Origin: Herbiconiux daphne
Lineage (GTDB): Bacteria > Actinomycetota > Actinomycetes > Actinomycetales > Microbacteriaceae
Direction of reading: 5' to 3'
Assembly: GCF_024979295.1 (NCBI RefSeq)
Contig: NZ_JANLCJ010000003.1
Coordinates: 492,033 to 556,032, forward strand
DNA length: 64,000 nt
The translations under genes were made by a program, and so were the position numbers. Numbering within the stretch: position 1 is the first letter of the stretch; each line of letters begins with the position of its first letter. Below, in pieces: positions 6,280 through 16,179 of the stretch. The notes under the pieces are model-generated. The model made no database searches. It was given only the letters and a program-made list of their open reading frames with translations, and was not told the origin of the DNA.

Positions 6280-7803
6280 TTACTCGCCGGCGGGTGCGGC
6301 AGCCTTGGTCGCGGCTTTGACGCGCGGCTTGGTGGTCTTCTTGGGCGCGTCGGGCGACGAGTCGGTGGCGGCGACGCCATTGACCTCGGCGGTGGCGGCG
6401 GGCTCCGAGGAGTGCGAGCCGGGCAGCTGCGGGTTCTCGGGCTGAGCGGGAGCCGCCGCAGCGGCGGGCTCGGCGGCCGGAACCGCGGGGCGCGGACGGG
6501 CGGCGAACTCCACGAAAGCGGCTCGCGGGTGCACCCGGGCCTCGAGCGAGACGTTGTCGCGGCCGAGGAAGAAGTTGTTGACCCAGCCGACGATCACGCG
6601 GATCTTGCGCTCCCACGATGGCATGGCCAGACCGTGGTAGCCGCGGTGCGCGAACCAGGCCGGCAGGCCCTTGATGGCGAGCTTGCCGCTCTGGAACACG
6701 CCGACGCCGATGCCGAGACCGGCCACGGCGCCCATGTTCTTGTGGAAGTAGTCCTTGACGCCCTCGCCACGCAGCTCGGCGACGATGTTCTTCGCCATGA
6801 GCTTGCCCTGGCGCACGGCGTGCTGGGCGTTGGGCACGCAGTAGCCGCCCACGCCGCCACCGGTCAGGTCGGGCACGGCCGCCACGTCGCCGGCACCCCA
6901 GGCGCCCTCGACGATGCCGTCGTCACCCTCGACCCGCAGGTCGGCGCGCACGCGCAGACGACCGCGCTCCTCGATCGGCAGGTTGTAGTGCTTGATGTCG
7001 GGCGTGGCCATGACGCCCGCCGTCCAGATGATGGTGTCGCTCTCGAAGGTCTCACCGGTCGACAGTTCGATGACGCCGCCGACGGCCGACTTGAGCTGGG
7101 TGTCGAGGTGGATCTCGGCGCCGCGCTCGGCCAGGTTCTTGATGACCCAGAGGCTGGTCTTGAGGCTCACCTCGGGCATGATGCGCCCCATCGCCTCGAT
7201 CAGGTGGAAGTGCGTGTCTTCGAAACCGATCTCGGGGTAGGTCTCGACCAGTGCGCTCACGAACGACCGCAGCTCGGCGAACACCTCGATGCCCGCGAAC
7301 CCGCCGCCGACCACGACGACGGTCAGCAGACGGTCGCGCTCGGGGCCGGGAGGAAGCACGGCGGCCTTGTCGAAGTTGGTGAGGATGCGGTCGCGGATGG
7401 CGGTCGCCTCTTCGATCGTCTTGAGACCGATCGCCTCGTCGGCCACGCCCGGGATGGGGAACGTGCGCGACACGGCACCGGCGGTCACCACGACGATGTC
7501 GTAGCCCTCTTCCCACGGCTCGCCGACGGGCGGCGTGATCGTGGCGATCTTGGCCTCATGGTCGATCTTGGTGACCTTTGCCCCGATGACCCGCGTCTTC
7601 TTCAGGTGGCGACGGATGCCGACGACCGCATGACGTGGCTCGATCGAGCCCGCGGCGACCTCAGGCAGAAAGGGCTGGTAGGTCATGTAGGGAAGCGGGT
7701 CGACGACCGTGACCTCGGCCTCTCCCGACCTCAGCCACTTCTCCAGCTTCCACGCGGTATAGAACCCGGCGTAGCCGCCGCCGACGATGAGGATCTTGGG
7801 CAC
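6280..7803 (-). CDS. ndh: Type II NADH dehydrogenase / FAD-dependent oxidoreductase
   Basis: 507 residues from a GTG at 7803 preceded by AGGAG. The FAD-binding VGGGYAGFYTAWKLE is at the N-terminus, a second nucleotide-binding VVVGGGFAGIEVFAELRSF at about 175, and GAGDVAAVPD closes the FAD site. The C-terminal part has the amphipathic helices that hold NDH-2 on the membrane (PSWERKIRVIVGWVNNFFLG). It transfers electrons from NADH to menaquinone without pumping protons. After about residue 430 comes an Ala/Pro/Lys-rich tail of roughly 75 residues not needed by the family. It is monocistronic by spacing. Confidence 0.88.
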   Translation of the reverse strand: MPKILIVGGGYAGFYTAWKLEKWLRSGEAEVTVVDPLPYMTYQPFLPEVAAGSIEPRHAVVGIRRHLKKTRVIGAKVTKIDHEAKIATITPPVGEPWEEGYDIVVVTAGAVSRTFPIPGVADEAIGLKTIEEATAIRDRILTNFDKAAVLPPGPERDRLLTVVVVGGGFAGIEVFAELRSFVSALVETYPEIGFEDTHFHLIEAMGRIMPEVSLKTSLWVIKNLAERGAEIHLDTQLKSAVGGVIELSTGETFESDTIIWTAGVMATPDIKHYNLPIEERGRLRVRADLRVEGDDGIVEGAWGAGDVAAVPDLTGGGVGGYCVPNAQHAVRQGKLMAKNIVAELRGEGVKDYFHKNMGAVAGLGIGVGVFQSGKLAIKGLPAWFAHRGYHGLAMPSWERKIRVIVGWVNNFFLGRDNVSLEARVHPRAAFVEFAARPRPAVPAAEPAAAAAPAQPENPQLPGSHSSEPAATAEVNGVAATDSSPDAPKKTTKPRVKAATKAAAPAGE

Positions 7804-7843
7804 AGTGAAACGATCTCCTAAGTAGTGGGGCACGAACAATCTA

Positions 7844-9091
7844 CTACTTGTGAAGCAGCCCTCTGAAATGCGAGACCGCCCCGAGGGCCAACGTCGCCAT
7901 CAGGATGAGGAACCCGAGCAGGAGCCCCAGCGGCACCGCCCAATGCATCAAATTATACACCTCGGGCCGATCACCCCTGCCCGCGGGGGCCGCGGCCGGG
8001 GGCTCGGTGGCCTCGGGTGGAGGGATGACGAGCGAGTCGAGCGAGCCTCCCCCGGAAGCCGGCCGATAGGTCGCGATCCAGGCCGCCAGGTCGCCGATCG
8101 GGTTGGCGGTCACGGGGGCGACCTCGGCCGTCACCGCTTGATCCGCGTCGATGAGTCCGTAGCCGTAGATCGGGCCCGGAACGGGGTCGCCCTTCGGCAC
8201 GGCGGTGGCGATGATTCGGTTGATCACGTTCGCGGCGTCGAGATCGGGGTAGGCCGACGTCACCAGCGCCGCGAGGCCCGAGACCAGGGGCGCGGCGCCG
8301 CTCGTGCCGTCCCACAGCACGTAGCCGCCGCCCGGAACCACGCCGACGAGCTGCTCGCTCGGCGCCGCGACCGCGATGGTGATGCCCTGCGACGAGGCGT
8401 CGAAGCTCGCTTCGCCCGCCCGGTCGACACCGGCGACGGCCACGACGCCCGGGATGGTGGCGGGGGCGCCGACCTCGGTCGTGCCACTCCCCCGGTTGCC
8501 GGCGGCCGCGACCACCACGACGTCGTGGTCGAAGGCGTAGGAGAACGCGTCGTCCCAGCTCTGCGGCCAGTCGAGGCTGTTGCGGGTGAGCGACATGTTG
8601 ATCACGTCGGCGCCGTGGTCGACGGCCCAGCGCACGGCGTGGGCGATCTGCTCGTCGGAACCGACCGACCCGGTGCCGAGCGCCACCGAGATCGACAGCA
8701 GCGAGGCCTCCGGGGCGACCCCGATGACTCCGTTGCCCCCACCCGTGCCGCGACCGGCGATGAGCGAGGCCACCATGGTGCCGTGGTCGGAACTCTCGCC
8801 GACCGGGGTCTGGCCGTCGGCCGAGCCGATGCCCGAGACATCCGTTCCGTCGACGACTGCGCCCTGCAGTTCGGCGACACTGCCGTCGATGCCGGTGTCG
8901 ATCACCGCGACCGTCGCCCCCGCGCCCTTCGTGGTGCCCCAGGCGGACGAGAACCCGTAGTCACCGAGCCAGTACTCCATGTCGCGGATCGAGTCCGCCC
9001 GTGCTGCACCGACACCGCCGAGCGGAGCGGCAGAGACCCCGCAGACCACCACGACCGCGCCGAACAGCAGGGCCAGCCGGCGGGCACGCAT
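7844..9091 (-). CDS. Mycosin-like S8 (subtilisin) serine protease, membrane anchored
   Basis: 415 residues. An N-terminal signal sequence (MRARRLALLFGAVVVVCG, cleavage after ARA) is followed by the subtilase domain with Asp65 (AVIDTGID), His103 (SDHGTMVASLIAG), oxyanion Asn199 (AAAGN) and Ser264 (GTSGAAPLVSG). A proline/alanine linker and one C-terminal membrane helix (about 385-407) with a short basic tail follow. This is the architecture of mycosins, the ESX-associated proteases, but no type VII secretion genes are in the window. The start codon overlaps the stop of the DUF501 gene, so it is the last gene of the eno-ftsB-DUF501 run. The substrate is unknown, probably extracytoplasmic. Confidence 0.88.
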   Translation of the reverse strand: MRARRLALLFGAVVVVCGVSAAPLGGVGAARADSIRDMEYWLGDYGFSSAWGTTKGAGATVAVIDTGIDGSVAELQGAVVDGTDVSGIGSADGQTPVGESSDHGTMVASLIAGRGTGGGNGVIGVAPEASLLSISVALGTGSVGSDEQIAHAVRWAVDHGADVINMSLTRNSLDWPQSWDDAFSYAFDHDVVVVAAAGNRGSGTTEVGAPATIPGVVAVAGVDRAGEASFDASSQGITIAVAAPSEQLVGVVPGGGYVLWDGTSGAAPLVSGLAALVTSAYPDLDAANVINRIIATAVPKGDPVPGPIYGYGLIDADQAVTAEVAPVTANPIGDLAAWIATYRPASGGGSLDSLVIPPPEATEPPAAAPAGRGDRPEVYNLMHWAVPLGLLLGFLILMATLALGAVSHFRGLLHK

Positions 9092-9606
9092 CAGACGTCG
9101 ATCTGGTAGTCGACGCACTCGCAGACGAGCGGCGACCAGTCGCCGCGGGCGAGCGCGAGGTCGCCGATCGGGTTGACACCGGGCCCGGCCGCGAGCGCGT
9201 GGGCGGCGAGCGCGTGCAGGCACTTGACCCGCGTGGGCATGCCCCCGGCCGAGATGCCGGCGATCTCGGCGACGTCGCCGAACTGCGCGCGGTCGTCGAG
9301 GTAGGCGGCGTGCGCGCCGGCGTAGGCCGCGGCGAGCTCGTCGTCGGCCAGCGAGTCTTGCAGCTCGACCATGACGTGCTCGGCCTCGAGGTCGCTCATC
9401 GCGGCGGTGGCCGCCGGATGGCTCAGATAGTAGAGCGTCGGGAACGGTGTGCCGTCGGCCAGCCGTGGCGCGGTCGCCACCACGGTCGGGTTGCCGCAGA
9501 CGCACCGCGCGGCGATGCCGAGCACGTTGCGCACCGGGCGGCCGAGCTGGGCCGAGGCGACGGCGAGGTCGCGCTCGCTCGCGGGCTCGAACGGCGGCCG
9601 GCTCAT
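9091..9606 (-). CDS. DUF501 family protein
   Basis: 171 residues. GRPVRNVLGIAARCVCGNP near the N-terminus and the paired cysteines CLHAL and LVCEC near the C-terminus are typical of the actinobacterial DUF501 family, which sits next to ftsB/eno in many genomes. Stop and start overlap with both neighbours (ATGA with ftsB, TGATG with the protease), which indicates translational coupling. The biochemical role is unknown. Confidence 0.85.
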   Translation of the reverse strand: MSRPPFEPASERDLAVASAQLGRPVRNVLGIAARCVCGNPTVVATAPRLADGTPFPTLYYLSHPAATAAMSDLEAEHVMVELQDSLADDELAAAYAGAHAAYLDDRAQFGDVAEIAGISAGGMPTRVKCLHALAAHALAAGPGVNPIGDLALARGDWSPLVCECVDYQIDV

Positions 9607-10121
9607 GGCACCACTCCGTTCGTCTGCAGTTCTTCGGGGGTCTGGGTCGAGAGCCCCGCGGTCATGCCCGAGGCGAACAGCGACGAGAGCCAGTCGACGT
9701 TCGTCGTGCTGATGCTGTCGCTGAGGCCCGTGCCGGTGTCCGACTCCGCGACGGGCACGTCGTCGATGACGAGGAAGCTGGTCTCACCGGGCATCACGTA
9801 GTAGAGCCGGTCGCGCGCCTCGGCCTTGATGTAGGCCGGGTCGCTCCAGCGCGCGATCTCGTCGGTGAGCTGTTCGTTCTCGTCGGTGCGGGCGTCGACG
9901 GCCGCGTGCAGCTGGGCGAGTTGCTGCCGCTGCTCGATGTAGACGCGAAGGCCCGGGGCGATGATGACCACGAACATCACGATCACCACGAACATCAGCG
10001 CCGTGAACCCCGAGAACCGGATGCTGCGCAGCCAGTTGCCGGGCGCCGCCGCGCCGCCCGGGGCCTGCGGCAGCGCGACCGGCACCCGCGAAGGACGGGA
10101 TGACGGTGTGCGCTGCCGCAT
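9603..10121 (-). CDS. ftsB: Septum formation initiator FtsB/DivIC-like
   Basis: 172 residues: a Pro/Arg-rich cytoplasmic tail, one membrane helix (about 37-56, FTALMFVVIVMFVVIIAPG), then a short coiled coil (YIEQRQQLAQLHAAVDART) and the SDPAYIKAEARDRLYYV motif with the PGET element that define the family. It bridges FtsL and FtsQ in the divisome. It lies 10 bp downstream of eno in the same direction. A low-complexity C-terminal extension after about residue 120 is common in Microbacteriaceae. Confidence 0.88.
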   Translation of the reverse strand: MRQRTPSSRPSRVPVALPQAPGGAAAPGNWLRSIRFSGFTALMFVVIVMFVVIIAPGLRVYIEQRQQLAQLHAAVDARTDENEQLTDEIARWSDPAYIKAEARDRLYYVMPGETSFLVIDDVPVAESDTGTGLSDSISTTNVDWLSSLFASGMTAGLSTQTPEELQTNGVVP

Positions 10122-10131
10122 GGAAAACCTC

Positions 10132-12091
<1,960 letters not shown>

Positions 12092-12095
<4 letters not shown>

Positions 12096-12583
12096 CGTCG
12101 CTCGATCCTGTCGTTGAATTCGCCGAGCAGCCGCACGAACTGCTCCACGTCGTCGGAATGCCAGTCGTCGAGTGCGCCGGCGTAGTCGGCCTGCACCTCG
12201 AGCCGGAGGCGCTCCATGCGCTCGAGGGCGAGCGGGGTGGGGGCGTAGAGACTCGCGCGCCGGTCGTCGGGATCGGGAACGCCCGTGACGAACCCGAGGT
12301 CTTTCAGGATGCGCAGCTGACGGCTCACGGCACTCTTGTCCATGCCCAGCGCCGCGATGATGGCCGCGGGCGTCGTGGGATGGTGCGCCACCAGGTGTCG
12401 CAGCACCGAGTAACCCGAGGGCTGGACTCCGGGTGAGAACCGCAGCGCGTTCTCGAGGATGGTCGCGCGCACCGCGCGCACGAGCCGCGCCATCTCGCCC
12501 TCGATCGCGAGGATGGCGTCGGCCCGTGCCGGGGCGCGGGGGTCGTCGGGGGTCACAGCCTCCAGGGTAGCCTCGGAGCTCAC
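12092..12583 (-). CDS. MarR family transcriptional regulator
   Basis: 163 residues from GTG 12583, which overlaps the efflux gene stop as GTGA; a later GTG at 12556 sits too close to its GGAGG. The winged helix spans about 55-120 (GYSVLRHLVAHHPTT, MDKSAVSRQLRILKDLGFV, DPDDRRASLYAPT). It is the likely repressor acting at the 17-bp inverted repeat upstream of the efflux gene, since MarR dimers bind such palindromes. Confidence 0.88.
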
Positions 12584-14292
12584 CGCGGGTTCGGCGCCTC
12601 CCCGCGGGCCGCCGCCGCTCGTGCAGCCTCGTCGAGCTCGGCCCTCAGCACCGGGTCGTGGTCGGCCTCGATCTCTTCCTCGCTCTGCGTGTCGCCGGCG
12701 ATCTCGGCGGCCGACACCGCCACAAGGATGCCGGCTTCCGATTCGGCGATCTGCTCGACCGAGGTCTTCGTGCCGAGGGTGCGGTTGGGCAGGAACGCGA
12801 TCGCGATGATCGAGATGACGGCCAGCGGCACGCCCAGCAGGAACACGTCGCCGACGGCCTCGCCGTAGGCCGACTCCACCAGGATGCGGATGGGATCGGG
12901 CAGGGTGCTGAGATCGGGGATGCCGCCGCCGTCGAGATCGCCCACCTGGGTGGGGTCGATGCCCATCTTCACGAGACCGTCGGTGATGAGGGTCGTGATG
13001 CGGCCACCCAGGATGGCGCCCATCACGCTCACGCCGATGGTGCCGCCGAGGCTGCGGAAGAACGCCACCGACGCACTCGCGGTGCCGATCTGGCGCGGGT
13101 CGACCGCGTTCTGCACGATCAGCACGAGGTTCTGCATCACCATGCCGACGCCGGCGCCCATCACGAACATGTAGAGGAAGACGAGGGCGAAGCTCGTGTC
13201 GTAGCGGATGGTGCTCATCAGGCCGAGGCCGATGGTGAGCAGGATCGAGCCGGTGACCATGTAGCGCTTCCACTTGCCCGTGCGGCTGATCACCTGGCCG
13301 ATGACGATCGAGGAGACGAGCACGCCGCCGATCATCGGGATGGTGAACAGCCCCGACTCGGTCGGCGTCTTGCCGCGGGCCAGCTGCATGTACTGGCTGA
13401 GGAAGACGCTCGTGCCGAACATGGCCACGCCGACCGAGATCGAGGCGATGACGGCGAGCCAGAAGGTGCGGTTCTTGAAGAGCGTCATCGGGATGATGGG
13501 CTCTTTCACTGTGAACTCGGTGAGCACCGCGAGCCCGAGCAGCACGACGGCGCCCACCACCATGAGGATGGAGGGAACCGAGCCCCAGTCGAACTGGTTG
13601 CCGGCCATGGTGACCCAGATGAGCAGCAGCGAGACACCGCCCGCGATGAGCGCGGCGCCGAGGTAGTCGATCTGCACCTTGCGCTTGTGCGTCGGGATGT
13701 GCAGCGTGCGCTGCAGCAGGATGATGGCGATGACGGCGAACGGCACGGCGATGTAGAAGTTCCAGCGCCAGCCGGCCGAGTCGGTGATGACGCCGCCGAG
13801 CAACGGGCCGCCGACCGTGGCCACGGCCATGACGGCGCCGAGCAGGCCCATGTAGCGGCCGCGCTCGCGAGGCGGGATGATGTCGGCCATCACGACCTGC
13901 ACGAGGGCGGTGAGACCGCCGGCGCCGAGGCCCTGCAGCACCCGGAAGAAGATGAGCATCTCGGTGTTCTGGGCGAGCCCGGCGAGACCGGAGCCGACCA
14001 CGAAGACGACGAGCGACAGCTGGATGAGCAGCTTGCGGTTGGTGAGGTCGGCCAGCTTGCCCCAGATGGGGGTCGACACGGTGGTGGCGAGCAGCGTCGC
14101 CGTGACCACCCAGGTGAAGCCCGTCTGGTTGCCGCCCAGGTCGCCGATGATCTTCGGCAACGAGCAAGACACCACGGTGCTCGCGAGCAGGGCCACGAAC
14201 ATGCCGAGCAGCAGACCCGAGAGGGGCACGAGCACGTCGCGCCGGGTCTTGGTGGGGGCCGGGGTGGTGGCTTCCGTCGTATTCGTCGACAC
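12580..14292 (-). CDS. DHA2-type MFS drug efflux transporter (14 TM)
   Basis: 570 residues from GTG 14292 after CAGGAG. Fourteen hydrophobic segments can be counted. Motif C-like GAVMAVATVGGPLLGGVI and RVLQGLGAGGL place it in the EmrB/QacA (DHA2) group of proton-drug antiporters. A C-terminal acidic cytoplasmic tail of about 60 residues is extra. It is the first gene of the operon with marR and tetR. The promoter overlaps a large inverted repeat (14313-14358), so expression is probably substrate induced. Confidence 0.9.
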   Translation of the reverse strand: MSTNTTEATTPAPTKTRRDVLVPLSGLLLGMFVALLASTVVSCSLPKIIGDLGGNQTGFTWVVTATLLATTVSTPIWGKLADLTNRKLLIQLSLVVFVVGSGLAGLAQNTEMLIFFRVLQGLGAGGLTALVQVVMADIIPPRERGRYMGLLGAVMAVATVGGPLLGGVITDSAGWRWNFYIAVPFAVIAIILLQRTLHIPTHKRKVQIDYLGAALIAGGVSLLLIWVTMAGNQFDWGSVPSILMVVGAVVLLGLAVLTEFTVKEPIIPMTLFKNRTFWLAVIASISVGVAMFGTSVFLSQYMQLARGKTPTESGLFTIPMIGGVLVSSIVIGQVISRTGKWKRYMVTGSILLTIGLGLMSTIRYDTSFALVFLYMFVMGAGVGMVMQNLVLIVQNAVDPRQIGTASASVAFFRSLGGTIGVSVMGAILGGRITTLITDGLVKMGIDPTQVGDLDGGGIPDLSTLPDPIRILVESAYGEAVGDVFLLGVPLAVISIIAIAFLPNRTLGTKTSVEQIAESEAGILVAVSAAEIAGDTQSEEEIEADHDPVLRAELDEAARAAAARGEAPNPR

Positions 14293-14312
14293 GGTTCTCC
14301 TGGAGGTCAAAA

Positions 14313-14358
14313 AGTTGATCGACGTCAACAATATCAATGTCGTTGACGTCGATCAACT
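14313..14358 (-). promoter_or_regulatory. 17-bp perfect inverted repeat embracing the efflux promoter
   Basis: AGTTGATCGACGTCAAC (14313-14329) and its exact complement (14342-14358) are separated by 12 bp. Read on the minus strand, TTGATC (14351-14356) and TATTGT (14328-14333) are 17 bp apart and make a credible -35/-10 pair lying inside the two arms. A dimeric repressor on both arms would block polymerase. The internal TTGAnnnnnnTCAA resembles MarR half-site pairs. Confidence 0.75.
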
Positions 14359-14394
14359 AATTACTGCAGGAAGTGCAAACTTTCTTCGCGTGCA

Positions 14395-15630
14395 TCACTC
14401 GCCGGCGGTGATCGCCTGGGCCTCTTCGAGCTCGTCTTCGCTCTCGTGGTCGACGTGAGCGATGGCGCGGTGGCCGACGATGACCACCAGCGACGCGACC
14501 ACGACCGATCCGGCCGCCACGTAGAACGGCGTCGCCGCCGTGAAGGCCACGGCGATGAGGGAGGCCACGGGCGGGGCCACGGCGCCGCCGATGAAGCGCA
14601 CGGCCGAGTAGGCCGACGACGCCACCGGGCGCGGCAGGTCGGTGGCCGCCATGACCGATTCGGTCAGCACGGTGTTCATCACGCCGAGCAGCGCTCCCCC
14701 GGCGACCACGCAGGCGATGAGGCCCGCGGTGTTCGAGACGAACACGCCGGCGAGCACGAGGTCGACGGCGAGCAGCAGCAGCACGACCCAGAGCACGCGG
14801 GTTCGCGGCATCCGGCGCGTCAGCAATGGGGCCACCCACACCGAGGTGACGGCCACGGCCAGACCCCAGCCGAAGAACGTGAGACCGAGGCCCATGGCGT
14901 CGAGGCCGAGCGGGAACGGGGTGTAGGCCAACAGGATGAAGAAGCCGATGTTGTAGAACAGGGCGGCGACGGCGAGCACGGCGAGGGCGGGCTTCGTGAG
15001 CGCTTTGAACGGCGCCGAGATCGGCGTGGGTGTGGGGCGCTCGGCGTCTTTCTTCATCAGTGTGGCGATGGCGATGAACCCGACGGCCATCAGCACCGAG
15101 GTGCCGAAGAAGGGGCCGCGCCAGCTGATGCTGCCGAGCAGGCCGCCGAGCAGCGGGCCGATCGCGATGCCGAGGCCGAGCGCCGCCTCGTAGAGGATGA
15201 TGGCCGAGCTCGCGCCTCCGCTCGCGGCGCCCACGATGGTCGCCAGCGCGGTCGAGATGAACAGGGCGTTGCCGAGGCCCCAGCCGGCGCGGAATCCGAT
15301 GACGGATTCGACGTTCTGCGAGAGACCGGCGGCGAGCGCGAAGACGACGATCAGCGCCAGGCCGAACAGCAGGGTCTTGCGGGCGCCGATGCGGGTGGAG
15401 AGCCAGCTGGTGAACAGCATGGCGAAACCGGTGATCAGCAGGTAGCTCGTGAAGAGCAGAGAGGTCTGCGTCTGCGTGGCGTTCAGGCTGTCGGCGATGG
15501 CCGGCAGGATGGGGTCGACCAGGCCGATTCCCATGAACGCGATCACGCACGCGAAGGCGACGGCCCAGACGGCCTTGGGCTGGTGCAGGATCGAGTTCTG
15601 AGGTCGGGTCTGGGTCGTCACCGCTGCCAT
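14395..15630 (-). CDS. MFS transporter, DHA1-like (12 TM)
   Basis: 411 residues with twelve predicted membrane helices. GIGLVDPILPAIADSLNAT in the first loop and SWLSTRIGARKTLLFG (motif A-like) are typical of DHA1 multidrug or metabolite exporters. It starts 2 bp after the stop of the upstream MarR gene and is co-transcribed with it. The substrate is not predictable. Confidence 0.87.
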   Translation of the reverse strand: MAAVTTQTRPQNSILHQPKAVWAVAFACVIAFMGIGLVDPILPAIADSLNATQTQTSLLFTSYLLITGFAMLFTSWLSTRIGARKTLLFGLALIVVFALAAGLSQNVESVIGFRAGWGLGNALFISTALATIVGAASGGASSAIILYEAALGLGIAIGPLLGGLLGSISWRGPFFGTSVLMAVGFIAIATLMKKDAERPTPTPISAPFKALTKPALAVLAVAALFYNIGFFILLAYTPFPLGLDAMGLGLTFFGWGLAVAVTSVWVAPLLTRRMPRTRVLWVVLLLLAVDLVLAGVFVSNTAGLIACVVAGGALLGVMNTVLTESVMAATDLPRPVASSAYSAVRFIGGAVAPPVASLIAVAFTAATPFYVAAGSVVVASLVVIVGHRAIAHVDHESEDELEEAQAITAGE

Positions 15631-15632
15631 TC

Positions 15633-16124
15633 TCAGGCGGCCTTCACGACGTCGAGCACCCGCACATCGGTGCACTCGTGCAGCAGGTCGATGGCGCGGC
15701 TGATCACGTCGACCTCGTCGCGGTCGAGGTCGCTGAACATCGGCGCGAGCGCCTCGCCCAGGCGGCTGCGCCACTCGTCGAGCGCGCGGATGCCCTTCGG
15801 CGCCAGCGCGATCTGCCAGGCGCGGGCGTCGTCGACGTCGGCGATGCGGCGGATCCACTCGACCTCGTTGAGGTTCGCGACGATCTTCGTCATGGTCGGT
15901 TGACTCACCCGGCTCTGCTTGGCGAGTTCGCCGAGCCGCATGGGGCCGAACGAACTGAGCACGCTCAGCGTGCGCCAGGTGGCGGGTGAGGTGGACTCCC
16001 CGGTCGCCTGGGCGGCGATGCGGGTGAGTCGGTGGGTGACCGAGACGAGGTCGCTGAGGAGTTCGGAGAGTTCTGAGGTGGGGGTGGTGGTGGTGGTGGT
16101 GGTGGTGGTTATTTCGTTGCTCAC
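15633..16124 (-). CDS. MarR family regulator with poly-Thr N-terminus, probably leaderless
   Basis: 163 residues from GTG 16124; a TTG 6 bp upstream is an alternative. The TATAAT at 16133-16138 lies so close that transcription should begin at about the GTG itself, implying a leaderless mRNA. Residues 5-13 are nine threonines encoded by a pure (ACC)9 run. The winged helix follows (TWRTLSVLSSFGPM, SRVSQPTMTKIVANL, DVDDARAWQIAL). It heads the operon with the DHA1 transporter and probably represses itself through the palindrome at 16139. Confidence 0.87.
   Translation of the reverse strand: MSNEITTTTTTTTTPTSELSELLSDLVSVTHRLTRIAAQATGESTSPATWRTLSVLSSFGPMRLGELAKQSRVSQPTMTKIVANLNEVEWIRRIADVDDARAWQIALAPKGIRALDEWRSRLGEALAPMFSDLDRDEVDVISRAIDLLHECTDVRVLDVVKAA
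16083..16109. repeat. (GGT)9 trinucleotide repeat
   Basis: Nine perfect GGT units (ACC on the coding strand) inside the N-terminus of the MarR gene. Unit gain or loss would change the Thr tract length without a frameshift. Confidence 0.9.
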
Positions 16125-16132
16125 GGACAACT

Positions 16133-16153
16133 ATTATACATAGCTCAGCTATG
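16133..16153 (-). promoter_or_regulatory. -10 box and 15-bp palindromic operator for the MarR-MFS operon
   Basis: TATAAT (minus strand, 16138-16133) is followed 8 bp later by the GTG start. Immediately upstream, CATAGCT-C-AGCTATG (16139-16153) is a perfect palindrome about the central base, placed in the -10/-35 spacer. The position fits autorepression by the MarR protein. Confidence 0.75.
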
Positions 16154-16179
16154 CATCTGTCGCGGCCTGGGGTGACGTG

